NCBI GenBank assembly: GCA_964530165.1
Contig: CAZGYE010000184.1
Location: 1 to 11,845 of the forward strand
Reading direction: 5' to 3'
DNA: 11,845 nt
DNA from: CAZGYE01 sp964530165
GTDB lineage: Bacteria > Planctomycetota > Planctomycetia > Planctomycetales > Planctomycetaceae
In this document: one piece after another, positions 5,751 through 11,845 of the stretch
How the letters are laid out: every line of letters starts with the position of its first letter
Numbering within the stretch: the stretch's first letter is position 1
The notes under the pieces: model-generated
Told to the model about the DNA's origin: nothing
Databases searched by the model: none
Seen by the model: only the letters and a program-made list of their open reading frames with translations
Made by a program: the position numbers and the translations under genes

Positions 5751-6401
5751 ATGGATTTCATGTTAGCCATCTGCACCGACACCTTACCGCAGACCTGTTT
5801 GAGCTATCTGGCGTTCCGCGTTTCATTTCGGGAGACGCTGGACAGAATTGCGCTGGCTCGGCAGATGGACGACGACGAGTCAGACTGCTTCGGATACCTG
5901 ACCGAGGTTCCGTTTCTATGCTGCGTTCCGGCTCACGTGCAGCTGGATCTGCTGGCCGAGACGTGGAGCAAACATGTCGCCCACGAACGGATTGACGCCA
6001 GCCTTGTCGACGAAAGTGTGATCTATGCGGTGTGCGAAACCGCCGCGCAGATTGTCGAGGCGGCACCTGATGAAATCAGGCGGTATCTGCGGGGCGGTCC
6101 GCAGAATGTCGCTTTGACGCCCGATCATTCCCTCGCATCGGAGTTGCGTTCTCTGCACTTGAACCTTGAGAACGAAGGCGACTTCCTGCTGATCAGCCAG
6201 TTTGAAGACCTGAGGCCGGACGAGTCGCGTTGGATGAAGCGAAAGTTCCGACTCGACCAGAACAAGCTCGAAGCCATGTTCGCCGTGTTGGCTCGCTGGA
6301 ACATCTCCCCGAATTTCGCAGAGAATCTCAGCGGATTGCTGTCGGACCGCGAAATCCCGCGCGCCCTGTCTTTCCTCGGCGTTAAAGTGCACGAGAGCTG
6401 A
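5751..6401 (+). CDS. Hypothetical protein, 216 residues, unknown function
   Basis: Not recognised. From ATG 5751 (alternative ATG 5760) the protein is soluble-looking and acidic in its first half (RQMDDDESDCF), with many predicted helices and no signal peptide or membrane segment. It contains the cysteines C8, C16, C46, C57 and C58 but no metal-binding spacing. A basic patch (RWMKRKFRLDQNKLEAMF) sits near the C-terminus. The frame is open upstream to 5553, but that part has irregular composition and is probably the divergent promoter region shared with tatC. No Shine-Dalgarno is visible. Coding is supported by the long open frame and a composition like its neighbours. It is divergent from tatC, with the stop at 6401 and a large inverted repeat downstream. 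Confidence 0.65.
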   Translation: MDFMLAICTDTLPQTCLSYLAFRVSFRETLDRIALARQMDDDESDCFGYLTEVPFLCCVPAHVQLDLLAETWSKHVAHERIDASLVDESVIYAVCETAAQIVEAAPDEIRRYLRGGPQNVALTPDHSLASELRSLHLNLENEGDFLLISQFEDLRPDESRWMKRKFRLDQNKLEAMFAVLARWNISPNFAENLSGLLSDREIPRALSFLGVKVHES

Positions 6402-6545
6402 TCGGCCCGGACAGTCATCCAAACGGTGGGCCGCATCTGAAAAGCATTGGCGCTCAGCAATCGCTGTCTGGCCGGCGACCTTCGTTTCGCACTCGAGTTT
6501 CAAGCGAAATTGGTAACTGTTTAGCCGAATGTAGCGATGAGGAAA

Positions 6546-6608
6546 TTAGGAATCCAGGAAGACAGGAGAAAGACGATTCCCGACATTCCTGCTTTCCTGG
6601 TTTCCTAA
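6546..6608. repeat. Imperfect 22-bp inverted repeat between convergent genes
   Basis: Arms 6546-6567 and 6587-6608 pair at 19 of 22 positions around a 19-base loop. The 5' arm is itself made of three related 8-base steps centred on AGGAA, CAGGAA and CAGGAG. It lies in the 380-base gap between the unknown gene (+) and the methyltransferase pair (-), which otherwise holds nothing I recognise. It may be a bidirectional terminator or one copy of a dispersed REP-like element. Confidence 0.8.
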
Positions 6609-6781
6609 TAATTCTCCGTTTACCACGAAATGCACTGTCGTGAGGAAGTTGCTCCAGACGGCTAAAGTGTTACCGAAATTGAAAGAGTAGCCTGCCAGTG
6701 GGCCGAGCCTTCGAGAACCCCGAACCTTTTATCAGCGTGCCCACCGGTCATTCAGAGGTCCGTCCTCGGCAACACGACAGT

Positions 6782-7537
6782 TCATGCCGGTGAGGTGAGA
6801 GCGGCGATCAGCACCCCCGCGGCCACCGAGACGTTCAGCGAGGTGACCGGCCCCTGAGCAGACAGTTTGCACAACACGTCGCACTTCTGTTGCGTGAGGC
6901 GACGCAGACCCTTCTCTTCGTTGCCCAGCACCAAGACCCAGGGACGATCGCGATCGACCTGCTTGACGTCATCGGCGGCATGTTCCGACGCTCCGAGGAT
7001 CCACAGCCCCATTTTCTTCGCCTGCTGAAGCGACCGAGCAAGATTCGTTTGAATCGAAAACGGCACGCACTCCATGCCGCCGGAAGCGACGTCATAAACG
7101 GTCTCGCCCAACGGGGCGGATCGATCGGACGTGAGCACAATGCCCCGGACTCCAAAAAAAGCGGCCGAGCGGAAAATGGCGCCCACGTTGTGCGGATCCT
7201 GAATGCAGTCCAGCGCCACCCACAACCCTCTGCCGCCGGTGCCGGGTTCGACGCCGGCAAACAGCTCATCCAATGAAATCCCGTCCCGCTGCTTGACCCG
7301 GGCGCATGCGGCCCCGGTTCGGCCGGACTTCCCGGCCTGATCCTTCGGGCGGCGCCGACTCGTCTCTTGCCGGCTTGCGCGCCGGATAACCGGTATGCGT
7401 TGCTGAGCGGCCAACGCAACGACGCCAGCCCATGCGCCGCTCGCTTGGTCTGTGTGCAGGCGGATCTCCACAACGTCCCGTGGACGTGTTTCCAGTGCAG
7501 CCAGCACGCTGTGTGGATTGCGCAGTTCCAAGGACAC
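6782..7537 (-). CDS. SpoU/TrmH-family RNA 2'-O-methyltransferase, second of a tandem pair
   Basis: 251 residues. All three SPOUT motifs are canonical: LDCIQDPHNVGAIFRSA (residues 109-125, Asn117 and Arg123), VLVLGNEEKGL (201-211), and SLNVSVAAGV (233-242), which form the knotted SAM-binding site and catalytic Arg/Ser. Residues 1-90 are a variable N-terminal domain corresponding to the substrate-binding domain of RlmB-type enzymes, with a basic linker (RRASRQETSRRRPKDQAGK). The start is GTG 7537, nine bases after the stop of the upstream paralogue, with GAGG (inside ATGAGGCG) about eight bases before it. It transfers a methyl group from SAM to a ribose 2'-OH in rRNA or tRNA; which nucleotide cannot be told. 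Probably co-transcribed with the upstream gene. Confidence 0.9.
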   Translation of the reverse strand: MSLELRNPHSVLAALETRPRDVVEIRLHTDQASGAWAGVVALAAQQRIPVIRRASRQETSRRRPKDQAGKSGRTGAACARVKQRDGISLDELFAGVEPGTGGRGLWVALDCIQDPHNVGAIFRSAAFFGVRGIVLTSDRSAPLGETVYDVASGGMECVPFSIQTNLARSLQQAKKMGLWILGASEHAADDVKQVDRDRPWVLVLGNEEKGLRRLTQQKCDVLCKLSAQGPVTSLNVSVAAGVLIAALTSPA

Positions 7538-7546
7538 GTTTTCGCC

Positions 7547-8332
7547 TCATCGCGGGGTCCGTTGACGGCAGACTTCATAGAACAAAATACCGGCCGAGAC
7601 CGCTGCATTTAGCGCGGCGACGTGACCGAACTGCGGGATAGAGACGCGTTGGTCACAGCGGCAGAGCAACTCGCCTGTGATGCCGGTCCCTTCGTTGCCG
7701 ATGATGAGGGCCGTGGGTTGGTGAAAGTCGCACTCGCACAGTTTGCCGCCCCCCTTCTCGCTGGCCGCAACCACCTGAATCGACAAGCCGCGCAGTGTTT
7801 CGACCAGTTCGACGAGATCGGCAACCTTGGCGATCGAGACGTGATTGACGGCCCCAGCCGAACTGCGGGCAACCAGACTGGTCACCTCCACCTGTCGAGT
7901 TTGCCCGACGAAAATTCCGTCGACGTCCAACCCGTCAGCCGAACGGATGATCGCTCCGAAATTGTACGGATCCTGGATCGAATCGAGGATTGCGTACAAC
8001 GGACGTGACGGTCGCTGTCGTAGCAGTCTCTCGGCATCTTCGTAGGGATACGGCGGCATTTTGGCCAGATAGCCCTGATGCTCTGCCGACCGGCAGCGGC
8101 GGGTGATCGCAGCGGCCGACTCAATCAAAACGGGAATCTCCGACCGCTGGGCCAATTCCCTCGCAGACTCCAGCTCTTCGGGCGGAAGGCGGTCGGCGAG
8201 CTGTAACTCGTGGATGAGCCACCGACCGGCGCGCAGCGTTTCGAGGACGGCGTTTCTGCCCCAGATCCAACACCGCTGATGGCTGCCGAGCAGTTTCTTC
8301 TTGCCCTTGCCACGCCGATATCGTTCAACCAT
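7547..8332 (-). CDS. rlmB: RlmB-like 23S rRNA (guanosine 2'-O)-methyltransferase, first of a tandem pair
   Basis: 261 residues from ATG 8332. Residues 22-92 (WIWGRNAVLETLRAG to GYLAKM) are the L30e-like substrate-binding domain of RlmB, which methylates G2251 in E. coli 23S rRNA (family knowledge). SPOUT motifs: LDSIQDPYNFGAIIRSA (116-132, Asn124 and Arg130), ALIIGNEGTGI (208-218) and IPQFGHVAALNAAVSAGI (232-249). In motif 3 the usual Ser of SLN is Ala240 and the usual VSV is AAV, so activity or specificity may differ. The frame is open to an ATG at 8452, but similarity begins at about residue 20 from 8332, and the extra sequence is arginine-rich and probably untranslated. The symbol rests on domain layout and is less certain than the family. 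Confidence 0.85.
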   Translation of the reverse strand: MVERYRRGKGKKKLLGSHQRCWIWGRNAVLETLRAGRWLIHELQLADRLPPEELESARELAQRSEIPVLIESAAAITRRCRSAEHQGYLAKMPPYPYEDAERLLRQRPSRPLYAILDSIQDPYNFGAIIRSADGLDVDGIFVGQTRQVEVTSLVARSSAGAVNHVSIAKVADLVELVETLRGLSIQVVAASEKGGGKLCECDFHQPTALIIGNEGTGITGELLCRCDQRVSIPQFGHVAALNAAVSAGILFYEVCRQRTPR

Positions 8333-8560
8333 TGAGGCTGTCCCGATGACGTTGATGACCTTGACCGGTCGTCCGCCGGTCCGCCGAATTCCCTTACACA
8401 ATAAACGGTTTCGCTTACGATTTCGCTCCCAGATCGGTTTTGATACGACCATGGCAACACTGTGGCCGGTTCGGTAACGGAAAGCAGCACTGTCAAATTG
8501 GCATACGGGACAAGTCTGCCATTGTGGCGGCTATGCGGAATGTGTGCGTTTCGCGTCATT

Positions 8561-8593
8561 TTGGCCCGATATTTTGGCCCGATTTGGCCCGAT
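8561..8593. repeat. Three copies of TTGGCCCGAT
   Basis: TTGGCCCGAT occurs at 8561-8570, 8574-8583 and 8584-8593, the last two directly adjacent. It lies in the gene-poor region between the methyltransferase pair and the sigma factor gene and could be a regulator binding site or a slipped repeat. Confidence 0.85.
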
Positions 8594-8778
8594 CGACGGC
8601 TCAAGCTCGGCGAAGGCGGATTATTCTCACCGATCCGCGAATTCTCTGGACATCAGTGAGCCGCGGGGACCTGCCGCGCGTGTCGGCAGACGATGCCGGC
8701 TCGGACTGCCGGAAAAGTCCGACGGCCCACTGTGGCCGTGACAAAGGCCCATCGCAGCCCGGATCCCTTGAGGGCATA

Positions 8779-8807
8779 TTGACATAACGTCTTTCTGTAG
8801 AAACAAT
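8779..8807 (+). promoter_or_regulatory. Possible promoter for the sigma factor gene
   Basis: TTGACA (8779-8784, perfect), a 17-base spacer and AACAAT (8802-8807, four of six). The start near 8814 would leave a leader of about 250 bases before the ATG at 9068. The -10 element is weak. Confidence 0.45.
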
Positions 8808-8869
8808 TACGTGTTAGAATTCTGAACTGAAGGACGCGAATCCCAGCCTGAGGACACACTGCACGATTG

Positions 8870-8903
8870 GGGAAAAATCATTCGCATGCGAACTTTTTTT
8901 CCC
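8870..8903 (+). promoter_or_regulatory. Leader hairpin upstream of the sigma factor gene
   Basis: GGGAAAAA (8870-8877) pairs with TTTTTCCC (8896-8903). After a 3x3 internal loop, the 12-base palindrome TTCGCATGCGAA (8881-8892) forms the top. In the predicted transcript this lies about 55 bases after the start. It may be a structured leader or protein-binding site. No T-run follows the structure, so a terminator is less likely. Confidence 0.5.
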
Positions 8904-9067
8904 ACTGTGCGTCTATTTCATACGTACTAGTTTTCGCGGAAGTCACCGTGTCGACACGGAAACGATTGTTCGGGGAAAAGATGCCGCCGGAACAAAGATT
9001 GCGGGGAGAGTGAAGGAGAACGCCTGGACGAGGGTCGCGTCCGCAGTGATGGGAGGAGCTCTTGAAA

Positions 9068-10732
9068 ATGTCACGTTACAGCAACCCAGCGATGAAACAA
9101 CTGACGGATCAGCAGATGCGTTATGCGCCGCGCGCGGTCTGCCTGAAACAGATCGCCAAGGCTGAACGTCTTTTGCGCGAAATCGACCCCCAGACGAGCT
9201 ACCGTTACCAGTTTCTATGCGAGCGGATCACCTCCTACCGGCCGGAGCGGTATCCCGACCTGATTCTCTCTGGTGCAGAGACGGTTCATGATCTGCGTTG
9301 CTTCGTCGAGGATCTGTCCGACAGCGTCGACCTTTCGGCTGACGGCATGGATGAGCCGGTCCTGACCGTCAGGGATGTCAGTGAGCGTTACAACGTTTCG
9401 ACAAAGACCGTCGACCGCTGGCGGGACCGCGGGTTGATCAGTCGCCGGTTCCGATTCGGCAATCGAAAGCGGATCGGCTTCTTGCAGTCGACGGTCGATC
9501 GGTTCGTGAGAGATCACTCCGAAGAAGTGCATCGGGGGAGCTGCTTCAGTCAATTGTCGCAGCGCGAGCGGGAAGAGATCGTCCGCCGAGCCAGGCGTCT
9601 GGCTCGCTATGGGGGTTGCCCGGCCGACGTGAGCCGGCGTTTGGCGAGAAAGCTCAGTCGCTCGCCGGAGACGATTCGTTACACGCTGAAAAACTACGAC
9701 CAAGGTCATCCGGAATCGGCCGTCTTTCCGTATGCAAGCTCACCGCTGACCGAGGAGCAGAAAACAGAGATCTTCCGCCGTTTCACCCGCGGCGTTTCTG
9801 TCGACCGGTTGGCGAGTCGCTTTTGCCGCACCAAAGCGAGCGTTTATCGGATCATCGCCGAGGTGCGGGCGCGGCGCCTGCTGGAACAGCCAATCGATTT
9901 CATCGACAGCGAAGAGTTCACGGCCGCCCGCGCAGACGCTCTGATCCTCGGGCCTCCGCCGGAACGGAATTCTCGCGCACCACGCGTTAAGGCGCCGCCG
10001 GGGCTTCCTCCGTACTTGGCCAGCTTGTATTCCATTCCGCTGCTGACCAGAGAAGACGAAGTTTACTACTTTCGGAAAATGAACTACCTCAAGCGGAAGG
10101 CGGCCGAGTTGCGGGAGCAATTGGACCTCGCGCGTCCAAGAACCCGTGACATGAACGCGACTGAGGAATTGCTCGACCAAAGCGTTGAAATCAAGAACTT
10201 CCTCATTCGGAGCAACCTGCGGTTAGTGGTCTCGATCGCCAAACGACACATCCGACCCAACAGTCACTTCTTCGAGATGGTCAGCGACGGCAACATGTCG
10301 CTGATTCGCGCTATCGAGAAGTTCGACTACAGCAAGGGGAACAAGTTCTCGACCTACGCCACCTGGGCGATCATGAAGAATTTTGCTCGCTCGATCCCCG
10401 CGGAGCATACGCTGTTGGACCGGTTTCGGACTGGAAGCGATGATGTATTCGACCGCTCGACCGACCAGCGGAGCGATCAATTCCAGCAGGAGTTGGTCAA
10501 CCGGAAGCAGCATCAACTGATCATGGGCATCCTGGACCAGTTGGACGACCGCGAGAAGAACATCATCCTGTTCCGTTACGGTTTGAGCCAAGGCGCAGAA
10601 CCTCAGACGTTGGAGCAGGTTGGGAATCGTTTTGGCGTGACGAAGGAGCGAATCCGTCAGCTTGAGGCCCGTGCGCTGGGAAAACTGAAGAAGATAGCCC
10701 GAGATGCTAAACTGGACATTCCTGGAATTTAG
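9068..10732 (+). CDS. Sigma-70-family RNA polymerase sigma factor with N-terminal multi-HTH extension
   Basis: 554 residues. Sigma parts: region 1.2 at 315-345 (PYLASLYSIPLLTREDEVYY), region 2 at about 376-443 (NLRLVVSIAKRHIRPNSHFF to DYSKGNKFSTYATWAIMKNFARSI) and region 4 at 484-546 (LDDREKNIILFRYGL to VTKERIRQLEARALGKL). Between them about 40 residues replace a recognisable region 3. The first 300 residues are not sigma: 98-150 is a MerR-like HTH (VLTVRDVSERYNVSTKTVDRWRDRGLI), and 163-210 and 226-272 are two further HTH-like segments, the last reading VSVDRLASRFCRTKASVYRI. In -10 recognition region 2.4, the common WWIRQA is WAIMKN. ATG 9068 follows GGAGGAG by nine bases; a TTG at 9062 is too close. 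Likely an alternative or regulatory sigma factor of planctomycete type (inference). Confidence 0.9.
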   Translation: MSRYSNPAMKQLTDQQMRYAPRAVCLKQIAKAERLLREIDPQTSYRYQFLCERITSYRPERYPDLILSGAETVHDLRCFVEDLSDSVDLSADGMDEPVLTVRDVSERYNVSTKTVDRWRDRGLISRRFRFGNRKRIGFLQSTVDRFVRDHSEEVHRGSCFSQLSQREREEIVRRARRLARYGGCPADVSRRLARKLSRSPETIRYTLKNYDQGHPESAVFPYASSPLTEEQKTEIFRRFTRGVSVDRLASRFCRTKASVYRIIAEVRARRLLEQPIDFIDSEEFTAARADALILGPPPERNSRAPRVKAPPGLPPYLASLYSIPLLTREDEVYYFRKMNYLKRKAAELREQLDLARPRTRDMNATEELLDQSVEIKNFLIRSNLRLVVSIAKRHIRPNSHFFEMVSDGNMSLIRAIEKFDYSKGNKFSTYATWAIMKNFARSIPAEHTLLDRFRTGSDDVFDRSTDQRSDQFQQELVNRKQHQLIMGILDQLDDREKNIILFRYGLSQGAEPQTLEQVGNRFGVTKERIRQLEARALGKLKKIARDAKLDIPGI

Positions 10733-10785
10733 CGGCGGTCGGTTTGAAAGTTGTGGATTTCTTGGCAAGCGTCGCCGTTTCTCCC

Positions 10786-10813
10786 TTGCAAGGAAGCGTT
10801 TGCATGCTATATT
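10786..10813 (+). promoter_or_regulatory. Promoter for the tRNA genes
   Basis: TTGCAA (10786-10791), a 16-base spacer and TATATT (10808-10813, five of six), about 30 bases before the tRNA-Thr gene. The -35 element is only four of six. Confidence 0.5.
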
Positions 10814-10842
10814 GAGCACCCTATTGCGGAGTGGCCAGCCTC

Positions 10843-10915
10843 GCTAGCGTAGCTCAATCGGCAGAGCCCCGGTTTTGTAAACCGGAGGTTGTGGGTTCGA
10901 GTCCCACCGCTAGCT
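10843..10915 (+). tRNA. tRNA-Thr (anticodon TGT)
   Basis: 73 bases. Acceptor GCTAGCG pairs with CGCTAGC (10908-10914), D stem GCTC with GAGC, anticodon stem CCGGT with ACCGG around TTTGTAA (anticodon TGT), and T stem GTGGG with CCCAC around TTCGAGT. All stems are complete. The discriminator is T, and CCA is not encoded directly after it. Confidence 0.97.
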
Positions 10916-10966
10916 CACCAGATTTGAAAGCAGTCGTCGAACTCAGGCGTGGCTGTCGGCCCGATG

Positions 10967-11005
10967 GCGTGCAGGTCGGCCAAAATAGCGTGCAGGTCGG
11001 CCAAA
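10967..11005. repeat. Direct repeat of 18 bases, two copies at 21-base spacing
   Basis: GCGTGCAGGTCGGCCAAA occurs at 10967-10984 and again at 10988-11005, in the spacer between the two tRNA genes. It is probably a local duplication; no function is evident. Confidence 0.9.
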
Positions 11006-11038
11006 GTGGTCAGCACGGATTGCTGTCCGAAAATCGGA

Positions 11039-11120
11039 GGGGGAATTCCGGAGCGGTCAAACGGGCCAGACTGTAAATCTGGTGGCTCAGCCTTCGCAGG
11101 TTCGAATCCTGCCCTGCCCA
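11039..11120 (+). tRNA. tRNA-Tyr (anticodon GTA), acceptor stem abnormal
   Basis: Class II layout typical of tyrosine: D stem CCG/CGG with GAGCGGTCAAA between, anticodon stem CCAGA/TCTGG around CTGTAAA (anticodon GTA), a short variable arm GGC/GCC and T stem GCAGG/CCTGC around TTCGAAT, then discriminator A at 11120. The 5' acceptor (GGGGGAA, 11039-11045) and the expected 3' partner (CCTGCCC, 11113-11119) pair only at the first three positions plus one G-U. It pairs instead with TTTCCCC at 11121-11127. It lies downstream of tRNA-Thr, and Thr-Tyr pairs are a familiar bacterial order. It may be a functional odd gene, a damaged one, or locally misassembled. Confidence 0.75.
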
Positions 11121-11475
11121 TTTCCCCTATTTTAATTTAATTTCCGAGTGCCAGTATTTTGGTGTTCGGCGGGATTGCGTCGTGTTTGAATCGGTGCGCG
11201 CCGATCCTGCTTTTTCGGGTACGGGCGTCGATTTCTTGGTATCTGGTTGTCGCCTGCGATCACAGATTACCCTACTTGACAATTGAGGATCAAATCATGG
11301 TGAGCCGGGCTTCCTGAAAGTGGGAGGGTGGAAACCGGGCTGTTCTCAGGTTTGGCAAGCGTGGATTCGGTTTTGTTTGCTTACCGAGTCTGCGGCGCGA
11401 GGAGGGGGGTTTTTTCGTTTTCGGTTTGAGTAATTGAACCTATGAAAGTGAGGTATCACTGGAACGTGAGTTGCT

Positions 11476-11553
11476 ATGAGGAACATTGACACCCGCATGT
11501 ATTACGGGGAGCCCGTGGAGTCACGGACGAAAGAGAACATGTTCTTGAGATAA
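11476..11553 (+). CDS. Possible 25-residue leader ORF before the cytochrome gene
   Basis: ATG 11476 to TAA 11551-11553, reading MRNIDTRMYYGEPVESRTKE and five further residues. Its stop codon overlaps the Shine-Dalgarno (TAAGGAG) of the next gene, which would allow translational coupling. It could be chance. The rest of the 11121-11475 stretch holds a TTGACA at 11276 without a -10 partner and no gene I can support. Confidence 0.25.
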   Translation: MRNIDTRMYYGEPVESRTKENMFLR

Positions 11554-11564
11554 GGAGTTTTCAA

Positions 11565-11845
11565 ATGAAACGCACACTCGTACTTGGAACGCTGGCATCG
11601 GGAGCGGCGGCACTTCTGCTTTGCACGCCGATGACGATGGCAGACCCGAATGATGTCCATCCACCGACATCCGGCGTCGGGGTGAGCCCTCACAATCTGA
11701 ACGGATTCGAGGGAATGGTGATTGAGAATCAGGAAATCTGCCGTCCGTGCCATACACCGCACAACGCCCAGGATTACCAGGCGTTGTGGAACCACGAAAT
11801 TGACGGCAGCAAATCGTATCCTCTGTACAACACGTTCCACACGGA
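11565..11845 (+). CDS. Exported c-type cytochrome, 5' part
   Basis: ATG 11565 follows AAGGAG by seven bases. Residues 1-26 are a signal peptide: KR, a hydrophobic core (LVLGTLASGAAALLLCTPM), then a cleavage site after TMA. The mature part contains CRPCH (CxxCH haem attachment) followed by TPHNA and LWNHEIDG, the CHTPHNA...LWNH pattern seen in multihaem cytochromes of planctomycetes and deltaproteobacteria (from memory). The window ends after 93 codons, so the number of haems is unknown. The product would act in the periplasm in electron transfer. Confidence 0.85.
   Translation, partial: MKRTLVLGTLASGAAALLLCTPMTMADPNDVHPPTSGVGVSPHNLNGFEGMVIENQEICRPCHTPHNAQDYQALWNHEIDGSKSYPLYNTFHT

Noticed and set aside
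9215..9709. 164-residue ORF antisense to the sigma factor
   Set aside because: Shadow frame of a clearly coding gene with no recognisable family or start signal.
10915..11121. Protein on the minus strand (begins MGRAGFEPAKAEPPDLQ)
   Set aside because: It is the reverse complement of the tRNA-Tyr gene, a well-known type of false ORF.
11276..11304. Promoter for the cytochrome gene at a perfect TTGACA
   Set aside because: No -10-like hexamer is present at 16-18 bases spacing.

Overview
The window looks like a chromosomal segment from a planctomycete. The indications are a sigma-70-family factor with a long N-terminal extension carrying extra helix-turn-helix segments, a TatC with a large insertion in its first loop, several genes without a clear Shine-Dalgarno sequence, and a c-type cytochrome with a CHTPHNA-type haem site. 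No rRNA, phage module or insertion sequence is visible, and the species cannot be named from the sequence. A run of exactly 100 N (1003-1102) marks a scaffold gap inside a tandem repeat.

Layout. 1-847 (+): 3' part of a Gfo/Idh/MocA oxidoreductase. 926-1330: tandem array of 25-bp units, each carrying a palindrome. 1347 to about 2273 (-): LexA/CI-like self-cleaving repressor with an unclear start. 2301-2393 (+): doubtful small ORF. 2403-2867 (-): Bcp/PrxQ-type peroxiredoxin read through one in-frame UGA exactly where the catalytic cysteine belongs, so a likely selenoprotein; it has its own promoter and a 15-bp perfect hairpin at the start of its transcript. 3150-4232 (+): promoter, a DksA/TraR zinc-finger protein and signal peptidase II (lspA), with overlapping stop and start codons. 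4251-5342 (-): tatC, convergent with lspA, with a good promoter at 5573-5600. 5751-6401 (+): unknown 216-residue protein. 6546-6608: large imperfect inverted repeat. 6782-8332 (-): two SpoU/TrmH-family RNA 2'-O-methyltransferases in tandem. 8453-9067: long leader region with a promoter and a hairpin. 9068-10732 (+): the multi-HTH sigma factor. 10843-10915 and 11039-11120 (+): tRNA-Thr(TGT) and a tRNA-Tyr(GTA)-like gene whose acceptor stem does not pair properly. 11565 to the end (+): start of an exported c-type cytochrome.

How the genes relate. Most of the window is housekeeping: protein export and lipoprotein maturation (tatC, lspA), transcription control (DksA-like protein, sigma factor, repressor), RNA modification and tRNAs. 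The most notable item is the probable selenocysteine peroxiredoxin, because a standard gene caller would split or truncate it at the UGA. Next are the palindromic array beside the repressor gene, the sigma factor with three predicted N-terminal HTH segments, and the odd tRNA-Tyr. I do not see a multi-gene system that is clearly new; the interest lies in these single elements.
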